This document shows positions 23,929-31,563 of a stretch of DNA of 64,000 nt, piece by piece. Each line of letters opens with the position of its first letter. Position 1 is the stretch's first letter. The translations under genes were made by a program, and so were the position numbers. Where the stretch lies: the NCBI GenBank assembly GCA_029785825.1, contig JAFLYY010000001.1:248001-312000 (forward strand), given 5' to 3'. Source of the stretch: Nitrososphaerota archaeon. GTDB lineage: Archaea; Thermoproteota; Nitrososphaeria; Nitrososphaerales; Gagatemarchaeaceae. Under the pieces are notes generated by a model. That model did no database searches and had not been told where the DNA came from. It saw only the letters and a list, made by a program, of their open reading frames with translations.

Positions 23929-24987
23929 CTAGCCTACGAGCCTGCCCCCGGACACGACGGCCTTCCCGTCGACGGCGAGGGTTCCCTTCTTCACCTGGCC
24001 CCTGAAGCCGAAGCCGCTCAAGGAGAGCGACCCGGCCACGAACCTGTCCTGCCCCCACCCATATCCTAGCTTCGGGTTGAGCCCGAGGCTGAAGAAGTTG
24101 ACCTTCCTCCGCCCGGGAGCCGACGACTCGACCAGCTTCTTCACCTTGGCACTCTCGGGCGACTCCCAGGATGCCAGCCTCCCTTTCTCGAACTGGAGCT
24201 TGATCTTGGATATCACCCCCAGCTCGGTCAGGGTGTCGGTGAACACGACTGTCCCCTCAGCGCTTTCAGGGTCCACTTCCTTTCCAACGAACCCGGGAGG
24301 GACATAAGCCATGTTGGCCCCTGCCTTTCTGTCCTCGTCGTCAACGCTTCCGTCCTCCGTCTGGAGTTCTCCTTTCAGCGAGAAGGTCATCCGCCCTCCC
24401 GCCGTGAGCAACTCTGCCTGGGCCCCGTCAGCGAGGGCAGGTGTAATCTTCCCGGCCGACGCCGACAGGCTGCCAAAATCAACTAGCGCCGCCTCGAGTT
24501 GGGCACGAACCAGGTCCTCCGCCCTCTTACCGAGGACCCGGGCAAGGTCCTTTCCCACATAGCCAAAAGAAAGCCTGGCTCCCCTGAGCCCCGCCTTCTC
24601 GGCGGCCTGGTACCATGAGGAGTTGTAGCGGGTGGACTTCACCCGCTCGCCAGGTTTCAGAGTCTTGGAATATGGCCCCAGCGCCTGACCAGGGATGAAG
24701 ACATAGGCGTCGGTCGTTGAGAGAAGGCCGTGTTCGTTCCGCCCCATTGCGCCGACCGAGTCGTCCGGGGCCCTCCTGACGCCTTCTACGTAGGCCCTCT
24801 CGTCCTCGTAGACCAGAATCGCCGGGCACCCAAGGGCCCGGGCCTCCGCGAGCACCCGTCTGGCGAAGGGGATCCCGTTGTCCCACGACTCGACCGTGAC
24901 GGAGTCCCCTTTCCTTACATGGAGGGTCTCCTTCAGGACCTTCTGTGCGACCTTCGTGTAGAGAGTCTCGAGTTTGTCTCCAGCCAT
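23929..24987 (-). CDS. M29-type aminopeptidase homologue lacking the usual metal ligands
   Basis: The 352-residue protein follows the overall pattern of peptidase family M29. It has an N-terminal domain with V-R-K-G-D-S-V-T-V-E, a mid region A-N-M-A-Y-V-P-P-G-F-V-G, a G-L-N-P-K-L-G-Y-G-W segment, and an end of the form V-D-G-K-A-V-V-S-G-G. Active M29 enzymes bind two metal ions through Glu, His and Asp residues in the C-terminal half, including an H-x-D near the end. Here the C-terminal half has no His at all and the expected H-x-D region reads S-G-F-G-F-R-G. It may be an inactive homologue or have another function. Confidence 0.7.
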   Translation of the reverse strand: MAGDKLETLYTKVAQKVLKETLHVRKGDSVTVESWDNGIPFARRVLAEARALGCPAILVYEDERAYVEGVRRAPDDSVGAMGRNEHGLLSTTDAYVFIPGQALGPYSKTLKPGERVKSTRYNSSWYQAAEKAGLRGARLSFGYVGKDLARVLGKRAEDLVRAQLEAALVDFGSLSASAGKITPALADGAQAELLTAGGRMTFSLKGELQTEDGSVDDEDRKAGANMAYVPPGFVGKEVDPESAEGTVVFTDTLTELGVISKIKLQFEKGRLASWESPESAKVKKLVESSAPGRRKVNFFSLGLNPKLGYGWGQDRFVAGSLSLSGFGFRGQVKKGTLAVDGKAVVSGGRLVG

Positions 24988-25035
24988 GCCCTACCGGTCT
25001 GAACTCCACTATATACGGCGCGTTCTCGCCCTAGG

Positions 25036-25341
25036 TCAGTAGATCCAGGCCTGCAGGGGCCTTCTGAGGAGTTCCTTCAACGCCCCCTCCGCCGCCTCCA
25101 CTCCGTTGACTTCCATTGTCCCTAACTTCCTCCCCGGGAACCCTCCTATTCCCACGGAGTAGGTCATGATGGTATATCTCAGGCCGAACCTGGTCACGAA
25201 CACCAGGGCCCTCTTCCCCCCGTACCTCCCCACCAGCCTGACCCCGGAGTCCTGATCCAGGACCGTCAGTCTCTTCTTCAGCCCTGCGACTGAGGTCACC
25301 CTGTCCTCGTAGAACACGGGATGACGCTCCCCCTCCCTCAT
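25036..25341 (-). CDS. Hypothetical protein, 101 residues
   Basis: I do not recognise this protein. It has no signal peptide or membrane helix. It alternates beta-like strands (V-R-L-V-G-R-Y-G-G-K-R-A-L-V-F-V-T, Y-T-I-M-T-Y-S-V-G-I) with a C-terminal helix (A-A-E-G-A-L-K-E-L-L-R-R). Codon pattern and composition match neighbouring genes. It ends close to the start of the M29-like gene and is divergent from cysS. The ATG at 25341 lies directly after an AT-rich stretch (25341-25355) that could carry promoter elements for both genes. Confidence 0.55.
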   Translation of the reverse strand: MREGERHPVFYEDRVTSVAGLKKRLTVLDQDSGVRLVGRYGGKRALVFVTRFGLRYTIMTYSVGIGGFPGRKLGTMEVNGVEAAEGALKELLRRPLQAWIY

Positions 25342-25395
25342 TCAAAAACAAATACCCGGGTCTTTGCGGTGGCTGGAGCGTTGAAGGGCACCCCT

Positions 25396-26565
25396 ATGCT
25401 CTATGACACCCTGACCGGGCGGAAGAAGCCCCTCCGCCCCCTCGTCCCGCCCAAGGTGCGCATGTTCGTCTGTGGTCCGACGGTCCAGTCGGCGATTCAC
25501 ATGGGGCACGCCAGGACGTTCATCTATTTCGACGCCCTCGCGAAGTATCTGGGTCACCTCGGGTATGATGTCGAATTTCTCATGAACATAACAGACGTCG
25601 ACGAGAGGGTAACCCGGGCCGCAGCCACGACCAGGGAGGACCCCTTGGCCTACTCGGAGAGGATGATCCGCTCCATGCTCGAAGACGTCAGGAACCTGAA
25701 CATTACCTCGGTTTCCCGCTTCGAGCCGGTCTCTCGTCACTTCGACGAGGCGATCAGGCAGGTCGGGGTGCTGCTCGAAAAAGGGTTCGCCTACGAAGCA
25801 GACGGATGGGTCTACTTCGACACCACCAAGTTCACCCCATGGGGGCGCCTGTCCCACCAGTCCAAGCGCGACCTTTCCCTTCGGCCCCTTGAGCTCTCCC
25901 CCAGGAAGAGGAACCTGAACGACTTCGCGCTTTGGCGTCCTGAAGTCCTCGTCGAGGGGCGTTGGAAGAGCCCCTGGGGCCTGGGCTCCCCCGGCTGGCA
26001 CATACAGGACACCGCCGTGACCGTCCCCATCCTGGGCGACCAGTACGACATCCACGGGGGGGCATACGAGCTGGTCTACCCCCACCACGAAGCAGAGATT
26101 GCCCAGGCCGAGTCTCTCACGGGCGCCAAGCCACTGGTCAAGCACTGGATGCACACCAACCTCCTCAAGGCCGACGGGCTGAAAATGTCGAAGTCCCTCG
26201 GCAACGCCGTCACTGTAAATGACGCCCTCGGGTCCACTACGGCGGACGAGATGAGGCTCACGTTCCTATCCATCCACTACCGGAGAGAGGCGGACTTCTC
26301 GGGGTTGGGCGCTGCTAGGGCGAGGCTCCGGACCATGAAGGCGGCAGCACGGGAGCTCGGCATGGGTGGAGAGGAGGGTGGGGACATGGTCCCCTTCGAG
26401 AACGCACTGAACGACGACTTCGACACTCCGCGTGCGGTCGACTGGGCAGAGCGGACGCTCAGGGCTGCCTCCAAGCGCTCCAACACGAAGGACGCGAGAG
26501 CAATGGCTGCGCCTGCCATAGAGGGGCTGAGGATCCTGGGGGTGGACCTCCTCGCGAGTCCCTGA
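25396..26565 (+). CDS. cysS: Cysteinyl-tRNA synthetase, short form with altered zinc site
   Basis: A class I synthetase: H-M-G-H at residues 35-38 (HIGH motif) and K-M-S-K-S at 263-267. The catalytic core is clear, with G-W-H-I-Q-D-T-A and Y-P-H-H-E-A-E-I-A-Q. In most CysRS the residue after H-I-E is a zinc-binding Cys; here position 205 is Asp. The protein is 389 residues, shorter than the usual 450 or more, because the C-terminal anticodon-binding part is reduced. The ATG at 25396 gives the normal M-L-Y-D-T-L-T start. A TTG at 25381, about 29 bp from CAAATAC, is also possible as a leaderless start. Confidence 0.85.
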   Translation: MLYDTLTGRKKPLRPLVPPKVRMFVCGPTVQSAIHMGHARTFIYFDALAKYLGHLGYDVEFLMNITDVDERVTRAAATTREDPLAYSERMIRSMLEDVRNLNITSVSRFEPVSRHFDEAIRQVGVLLEKGFAYEADGWVYFDTTKFTPWGRLSHQSKRDLSLRPLELSPRKRNLNDFALWRPEVLVEGRWKSPWGLGSPGWHIQDTAVTVPILGDQYDIHGGAYELVYPHHEAEIAQAESLTGAKPLVKHWMHTNLLKADGLKMSKSLGNAVTVNDALGSTTADEMRLTFLSIHYRREADFSGLGAARARLRTMKAAARELGMGGEEGGDMVPFENALNDDFDTPRAVDWAERTLRAASKRSNTKDARAMAAPAIEGLRILGVDLLASP

Positions 26566-26767
26566 CCAGGCCGACGCCGAGCTGAACGAGCTCGGCTGGT
26601 GGTCGAAGTGGGCGAAGCTCAGGCGGCATGGGGACGGCTACCTGCTGCTTTCCAACGTCCTCAAGGAGCGGTTCTTCAACCGGGCAGGCTCGCTGTCCTG
26701 TCAGGGGGTAACGTCCACCACCGCCTGGGCCGAGCCTCTCTTCGCGCGAGTCCGTGCGCCCCCGACC

Positions 26768-27292
26768 ATGCTCGTCTATGACTCGTGTGAGGCCGTCGAG
26801 CCCCTCCTCGCTTCGGGGTACAGGCAGTCTGATACCATGACTACGCTTTTTTCGAGGGGGCCGATAGGGCGGAGCGGCGATGGAACTCCCGTCGTCTCAA
26901 CCGACCCCGGCAGGTGGGTGGCGGGGTACCTCAGTTCCTTCTACGGTACCACGGAACTGGCCGAGGCGCTTTCTCGAATCGTCTCCTCTCTTCTGGACGT
27001 GAAGTCTGTGACGCTAATGGAGTCGAGGGTCGGGGGACACACAGCCGGGGTCCTGGCTCTGTTCAGGACGCCAGGGGTGGTCGGCGCCTACTGCGTCGGC
27101 ACGGTGCCCGAGCAAAGGGGACGGGGAGTCGCGACGGGACTCCTGGAGAAGGCGAAGGAGGTTGCCGACTCCGAAGGGAGGGCGCTCATCTTGCAGACGC
27201 TCGCTTCGGACGGCGTGCTAGGGTTCTACGTCGACAGAGGGTTCGAGATTATGTACGCGAAGAGGATGCTGGAGAAAAAAAGGCTCAAATGA
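26768..27292 (+). CDS. GNAT-family N-acetyltransferase
   Basis: The acetyl-CoA binding signature E-Q-R-G-R-G-V-A-T-G-L-L is present near residue 115, followed by the G-F-Y-V-D-R-G-F-E strand-turn of the GNAT fold. The substrate is unknown. From the ATG at 26768 the protein has 174 residues. The same frame stays open upstream to 26531 and encodes protein-like sequence (E-L-G-W-W-S-K-W-A-K-L-R-R from about 26588) with no ATG, GTG or TTG. A CTG at 26582 or a frameshift might account for this. Its stop overlaps the next gene's start. Confidence 0.75.
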   Translation: MLVYDSCEAVEPLLASGYRQSDTMTTLFSRGPIGRSGDGTPVVSTDPGRWVAGYLSSFYGTTELAEALSRIVSSLLDVKSVTLMESRVGGHTAGVLALFRTPGVVGAYCVGTVPEQRGRGVATGLLEKAKEVADSEGRALILQTLASDGVLGFYVDRGFEIMYAKRMLEKKRLK

Positions 27293-27804
27293 CCAACGAG
27301 CAGCAGGACAATGTCGTGGACCTGGGTGTAGCGATAGAGAGGAGTTCGGCGATAGGCCACCACCCGTTCACGAGCGTCTTCGTGGGGTTCGAAAAGGTGC
27401 GCGCGGTCAAGGCTATCTTCGGGAAAGAAACTTCTGAAGTCCTCCGAGCGTTGTCTGTTGAGGTAGCCGAGGGGAGAGGGTACATGAAAATCAACGACCA
27501 CGCTGGGTCCATAGTTGTGAGTGCGAAATACCTCAGGGAGGGCAAGGAAGTCGACGTCTACCTTGACGTGATACACGAGCTGGTCCACATCCGCCAGCAC
27601 AGGGAGGGCAAGGAACTCTGGGACAAGAAATTCGAATATGTTGACAGGCCCACCGAGATAGAGGCCTACAAGGCAGCGGTCAAGGAGGCCCGCAGGCTTG
27701 GGTTGGACGAGAAACAGGTCGCAGACTATCTCTTGGTAGAGTGGATTCCCCAGGAGGTCTTCGAACGCTTCCTGAAGAACGTCGGAGTGAAGCCTCGGGC
27801 CTAG
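27289..27804 (+). CDS. Small HExxH metallopeptidase-like protein
   Basis: The 171-residue protein contains H96-E-L-V-H100, the zinc-binding HExxH motif, within D-V-I-H-E-L-V-H-I-R-Q-H. About 25 residues later P-T-E-I-E-A-Y offers Glu123 or Glu125 as a third ligand, which would make a gluzincin-like site. No signal peptide or membrane helix is seen, so it should act in the cytoplasm. The ATG overlaps the stop of the acetyltransferase gene (ATGA). I do not know a characterised member; a peptidase role is inferred from the motif alone. Confidence 0.7.
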   Translation: MTNEQQDNVVDLGVAIERSSAIGHHPFTSVFVGFEKVRAVKAIFGKETSEVLRALSVEVAEGRGYMKINDHAGSIVVSAKYLREGKEVDVYLDVIHELVHIRQHREGKELWDKKFEYVDRPTEIEAYKAAVKEARRLGLDEKQVADYLLVEWIPQEVFERFLKNVGVKPRA

Positions 27805-28181
27805 GGTCCGAGAAGCTCGATCCAGACTCCGTCGGGGTCCTTCACATACACTTCTGTCCCCTTCGACTCCCCTGGGGTCACAGCCGGCGTCGCGCCCTTG
27901 CTGAGGAGCAGGTCGTACGCCTTCTTCACGTCTTTCACCCTGAACGCCAGGTGGTCCAGCTCTTCTCCGACTGCGTATTCCGTGTAGAACCGGGACCCTT
28001 CGGGGTACCAGTTCAGCTCGAGGGTCTGGTCCGAGCCCTTCCCCCTGAGTTGCACCCACTTTCCCCCGTGGGGCATGGTGCCACTACCAGTGACCTTCAT
28101 CCCGATTGCTTTCATGTAAAACTCCTGCGATCTCCTGAGGTCTCTGACCCTGATTCCGCTATAGTAGAATCTGAAGTCCAC
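27801..28181 (-). CDS. VOC-family (glyoxalase/dioxygenase fold) protein
   Basis: A 126-residue vicinal-oxygen-chelate protein. It shows the first beta-alpha-beta unit (S-G-I-R-V-R-D-L-R-R-S-Q-E-F-Y) and the second with L-D-H-L-A-F-R-V-K-D, and ends with D-P-D-G-V-W-I-E-L-L. Metal ligands would be His in L-D-H and Glu in I-E-L. The substrate is unknown; methylmalonyl-CoA epimerase or glyoxalase-like activity is possible. The GTG at 28181 is about 26 bp from a minus-strand CTTTTATC box (28204-28211), so I chose it over upstream starts. Its stop codon overlaps that of the HExxH gene on the other strand. Confidence 0.78.
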   Translation of the reverse strand: MDFRFYYSGIRVRDLRRSQEFYMKAIGMKVTGSGTMPHGGKWVQLRGKGSDQTLELNWYPEGSRFYTEYAVGEELDHLAFRVKDVKKAYDLLLSKGATPAVTPGESKGTEVYVKDPDGVWIELLGP

Positions 28182-28203
28182 CCCAGGCGCAGGGTAAGCG
28201 CCT

Positions 28204-28211
28204 GATAAAAG
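28204..28211 (-). promoter_or_regulatory. TATA box of the VOC-family gene
   Basis: Read on the minus strand, CTTTTATC is centred about 26 bp upstream of the GTG start at 28181. The spacing supports a leaderless message and decides between several possible starts. Confidence 0.5.
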
Positions 28212-28266
28212 GTCGAACTCCAAGCCCGGCAAAAAACAAAAAGGAGACGGTCGGGCAGGCTCCCGT

Positions 28267-28812
28267 ATGGCTACCGAGCAACGACGGTTCTGCCGCTTCG
28301 CGCGGAGCGTCCCCGAGGCGGGACTCGAACCCATCTATACGACGGAGATTCCCGAGGGCGGGTTCTGCCTTTCCACTTTCCTTGCTATCACCGACGGGGA
28401 GGGTCGGGTCTTGATGGGGCTCCTGAACCCGGAGGCAGACTGGGCCCGCATCGGCGCCCTGGACGCCGACCGCGCGAAGATCCACGGCAAAAGGTGGATG
28501 CTCCCGTCGTCCCATCTCATGTTGTACGAGTCCCCTCAGGAATCCGCCCAAAGGATCCTGAAGGAGCAGCTCGGGATGGAGCTAGAGCTGTCGGGGCCGA
28601 CCGCGCTGGCAGAGGTATGGTCCCCCGGGAGGTTCCCTGGCCAAAGGCACTGGGACCTCGAGTTCATTTTCAAGGGAAAAGTCCCGAATGGTACCTCTCC
28701 GAGCCACGAGGCCTGGAGGGAGCTGAGGTTCATAGACACGGGGAAGACCCCGAGGGCCGAGATCGCCCGTTCTCACGACGACGTGTTAGTGAACGCCGGC
28801 TTCAAGTTCTGA
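28267..28812 (+). CDS. NUDIX-like protein with degenerate box
   Basis: A 181-residue protein with the mixed alpha/beta layout of NUDIX hydrolases: a first strand F-L-A-I-T-D, then G-K-R-W-M-L-P-S-S-H-L, then a helix E-S-P-Q-E-S-A-Q-R-I-L-K-E-Q-L-G in place of the canonical G-x5-E-x7-R-E-U-x-E-E-x-G-U. Only part of the metal-binding set remains (R-I-L-K-E-Q for R-E-U-x-E-E), so hydrolysis of nucleoside diphosphate-linked substrates is uncertain. It is divergent from the VOC gene. A poly-A stretch at 28230-28244 about 30 bp upstream may be its promoter. Confidence 0.6.
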   Translation: MATEQRRFCRFARSVPEAGLEPIYTTEIPEGGFCLSTFLAITDGEGRVLMGLLNPEADWARIGALDADRAKIHGKRWMLPSSHLMLYESPQESAQRILKEQLGMELELSGPTALAEVWSPGRFPGQRHWDLEFIFKGKVPNGTSPSHEAWRELRFIDTGKTPRAEIARSHDDVLVNAGFKF

Positions 28813-29004
28813 GCCGAGACCCCAGGCGGCCGGCCAGTATTCACCACGCCGATGCACCTCGGATCTCTTTGAGAGGCGCTGGATGTTCCGGCCGCCGGCG
28901 CTTGCGCGCCCTTGGCGAGCGCATGCCTGACCTTCGCCCGGGACAGTTTCAAATACAGGGTCGGGAGCGAGGGGCGAAATCTCCCCAGAGGACCTTGTGG
29001 TAGC

Positions 29005-30498
29005 ATGGAGTACAAGTGGAAAGCGCTTTCGGTCACGTCGCTGGGCGCCCTAATGGCTGCCGTGGACAGCACCGTCGTGCTCCTTGCCCTCTTCCCGATG
29101 GCAGCAGACCTGAAGTCTGACTTCGTGACTATGATTTGGGTGATCGTAGCCTACCTTGTCGTCAACACCGCCCTCGTCCTCAGTCTCGGGAGGCTCGCCG
29201 ACATGTACGGTAGAAAGCGCCTTTACAACGTGGGGTTCGTGATATTCACTGCCGGGTCTGCCCTCTGCGGCCTGGCCCCGACTGGGCTGACGCTTGTCGC
29301 CTTCCGGGTGGTCCAGGGGACCGGGGCCGCCCTCATAACTTCGAACGCCTTCGCCATCCTGTCTGAGGCCTTCCCGCGCAACGAGACTGGTCGGGCGTTC
29401 GGCCTGCAGGCGGTCGTCTGGGGCCTGGGGAACGTCCTCGGGATCATCCTCGGAGGCGTCATAATCACTTTCACCTCCTGGAGGTGGATTTTCCTGATCA
29501 ACGTCCCCATAGGGATCTTCGCCACGGTGTGGGCCTACAGAACCCTCAGGACGGTCAAGCCGCTGGGGCAGCGGGGCTCCTTCGACGTCCCCGCCGCCGC
29601 GACCTTCACCGCCGGGCTCCTCTCCCTGCTTGTCGGGATAAGCTGGGGGCTGCTCTACGCCTGGCATGACGCCATAACGATAGGCGCCCTCGTGCTCTCG
29701 CCCGCCTTCTTCGCCGCTTTCGTCGCCTGGGAGGTCAAGTACAGCAAAGACCCCATACTGGATCTCGCTTTCTTCAGGAACAGGACCTTCGCGTTTTCGA
29801 TCTTTGCGGCCTTGTTCCAGTCCCTGGCGTTCTTCAGCGTCAACTTCCTCCTCCTGTTCTATCTCGAAGGGATAGCCGGCCTTCCGGTGCTCACTGCGTC
29901 TTATCTAATCATACCATTCGCAGTCGCGGGGGCGATAATCGGTCCCCTGGGAGGAGCGCTCTCAGACAGGTTCGGTTTCCGGCGGATCTCTGCCGTGGGT
30001 CTCCTCATCACTGCGGCTTCCCTTTTTCTTTTCAGCCGGCTTGTGGTGAACACCACGCTCCTCCAGATAGGGGTCTTGGAAGCGTTTTCGGGGGTGGGGC
30101 TCGCGTTCTTCTGGCCTTCGAACACGTCTGCGATCATGTCTTCGACCCCACCTGACAAGTACGGCGTTGGGTCCGGGGCAATGAACACCTTCAGGAACAC
30201 GGGGATGATCTTGAGCTTCGCCCTCTCTCTGACGGCTGCGACCGCGGTCATTCCGGCCCGGATAGTCTATCAGCTCTTCATAGGGAACCTCTCGGGGAAG
30301 CTTTCCCCCGCCTACGCCAGCTCGTACCTCTCCGGCCAGAGCTTCGCCTTCGAGATATCGGCGTTTCTGGTCCTTGTCGCCCTGGCGTTCGTCCTCCTGA
30401 GCGGCGAACGTAGGGGGTGGTCGCACGGGGACGCCGGAAGTAAAGAGTCTGTCCGGACGCCGGCCGACGCGCCCCTCGAAGCCCCTGAGAGCGGTTAA
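29005..30498 (+). CDS. MFS multidrug exporter, DHA2-type (EmrB/QacA)
   Basis: A 497-residue transporter with about 14 membrane helices. Motif A is G-R-L-A-D-M-Y-G-R-K-R between helices 2 and 3, followed by R-V-V-Q-G-T-G-A-A in helix 4 and a motif C-like G-x-x-x-G-x-x-x-G-G in helix 5. The N-terminal M-A-A-V-D-S-T-V-V-L-L-A-L helix carries the acidic residue typical of DHA2 proton/drug antiporters. It probably exports toxic organic compounds. The ATG at 29005 gives a short cytoplasmic N-terminus; a TTCAAATA box lies about 53 bp upstream. Confidence 0.88.
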   Translation: MEYKWKALSVTSLGALMAAVDSTVVLLALFPMAADLKSDFVTMIWVIVAYLVVNTALVLSLGRLADMYGRKRLYNVGFVIFTAGSALCGLAPTGLTLVAFRVVQGTGAALITSNAFAILSEAFPRNETGRAFGLQAVVWGLGNVLGIILGGVIITFTSWRWIFLINVPIGIFATVWAYRTLRTVKPLGQRGSFDVPAAATFTAGLLSLLVGISWGLLYAWHDAITIGALVLSPAFFAAFVAWEVKYSKDPILDLAFFRNRTFAFSIFAALFQSLAFFSVNFLLLFYLEGIAGLPVLTASYLIIPFAVAGAIIGPLGGALSDRFGFRRISAVGLLITAASLFLFSRLVVNTTLLQIGVLEAFSGVGLAFFWPSNTSAIMSSTPPDKYGVGSGAMNTFRNTGMILSFALSLTAATAVIPARIVYQLFIGNLSGKLSPAYASSYLSGQSFAFEISAFLVLVALAFVLLSGERRGWSHGDAGSKESVRTPADAPLEAPESG

Positions 30499-30500
30499 AT
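30494..30500 (+). promoter_or_regulatory. TATA box of the dipeptidase gene
   Basis: GTTAAAT is centred 27 bp before the ATG at 30524, overlapping the stop codon of the exporter gene. The spacing fits a leaderless message and a separate transcription unit from the exporter. Confidence 0.5.
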
Positions 30501-30523
30501 CCGTTCTCGGGGACGAGACTGGT

Positions 30524-31516
30524 ATGGTCGTAGACCTCCACGAAGACATAGGCTACTATTATCTGATGGGTGGCTCCACGCCGTTCGACCAGAACCTCAG
30601 GGGCCGCCAGGCCGACATCCCGAAATACAAGGCAGCCGGGATGAAGGTCGTCCTGGGTTCCATCTTCCCTATGGTCGGGAGCCTGAACAGAAGGAAGATC
30701 GACGCCATGCAGAAGATGTATGGATACTGGTCTTCGTCGTCGGCGCTTGTAGCCCCCCGTGACGTAGCCATCGAACTGATCAAGATCTACTACTCGCTTG
30801 AAGAGCTCTATCCTGACCACCTCAAGATAGTGAGGACGAAGGAGGATTTGGAGTCCCTGGGGAAGAGGGTGGGGATCGTTCTGCACATCGAAGGATGCGA
30901 AGCTCTGGGCGAGCCTGAAGACCTCAGGGTGTTCTTCAACCTGGGAGTCCGTTCCATAGGACTGACCTGGAACTACGACAACAAATTCGCAGCCTCTTGC
31001 CTCTCCACCAAGGACTACGGGCTCACCGGCGAAGGCGAAGCTCTCGTCGCGCTGGCAGACAAGCTCGGCGTCATGGTCGACCTTTCGCATGCCTCGCCGA
31101 AGACGTCGTCCGACGCGCTGAACGTCGCCGTCCTCTCACCCTTCTTCAGCCACTCCGACTCAGCAGGAGTACAGTCCAACCGGAGAAACATCTCGGACGA
31201 CCTGGTACGCGAGACTGGAAGGAGGGGCGGAATAGTCGGGCTCACCTTCATCCGGAGCTGCATCGGTCGTCCGTTCACCGCCGCTAGGCTCGCGGATCAC
31301 GCCAAGCGCTTCGTCAAGGTCGGCGGCCCGGCCGCACCCGCCCTGGGGACCGACTTTCTGGGTATGTCGAGAGCCCCTGAGGGGATGGGCGACATATCAA
31401 GGGTGGGGAAGTTCCGGAGAGCCCTGGTCGAAGCGGGGATCCCTACAGGCCAAGCGGAAGCGATCATGCACGCCAATGCCTACAGGTTCATCATAGAACA
31501 CTCGTCGCACTGGTGA
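30524..31516 (+). CDS. Membrane dipeptidase-type metallopeptidase (family M19)
   Basis: A 330-residue TIM-barrel enzyme of peptidase family M19, which hydrolyses dipeptides, often with a D- or unusual C-terminal residue. Zinc-ligand motifs are visible in order: D-L-H-E-D at the N-terminus, H-I-E-G-C-E near residue 126, V-D-L-S-H-A-S near 190, S-H-S-D-S near 210, and G-T-D-F near 281. No signal peptide or anchor is present, so this copy should be cytoplasmic. It sits with a serine peptidase-like gene and an exporter, suggesting peptide breakdown. Confidence 0.88.
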   Translation: MVVDLHEDIGYYYLMGGSTPFDQNLRGRQADIPKYKAAGMKVVLGSIFPMVGSLNRRKIDAMQKMYGYWSSSSALVAPRDVAIELIKIYYSLEELYPDHLKIVRTKEDLESLGKRVGIVLHIEGCEALGEPEDLRVFFNLGVRSIGLTWNYDNKFAASCLSTKDYGLTGEGEALVALADKLGVMVDLSHASPKTSSDALNVAVLSPFFSHSDSAGVQSNRRNISDDLVRETGRRGGIVGLTFIRSCIGRPFTAARLADHAKRFVKVGGPAAPALGTDFLGMSRAPEGMGDISRVGKFRRALVEAGIPTGQAEAIMHANAYRFIIEHSSHW

Positions 31517-31534
31517 GCTGCGACCGCGGCACAT

Positions 31535-31542
31535 CTTTTAAG
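31535..31542 (+). promoter_or_regulatory. TATA box of the serine beta-lactamase-like gene
   Basis: CTTTTAAG is centred 25.5 bp before the ATG at 31564, supporting that ATG over upstream in-frame starts and implying a leaderless message. Confidence 0.55.
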
Positions 31543-31563
31543 CTGAAACCTGCAACTCCTCCC

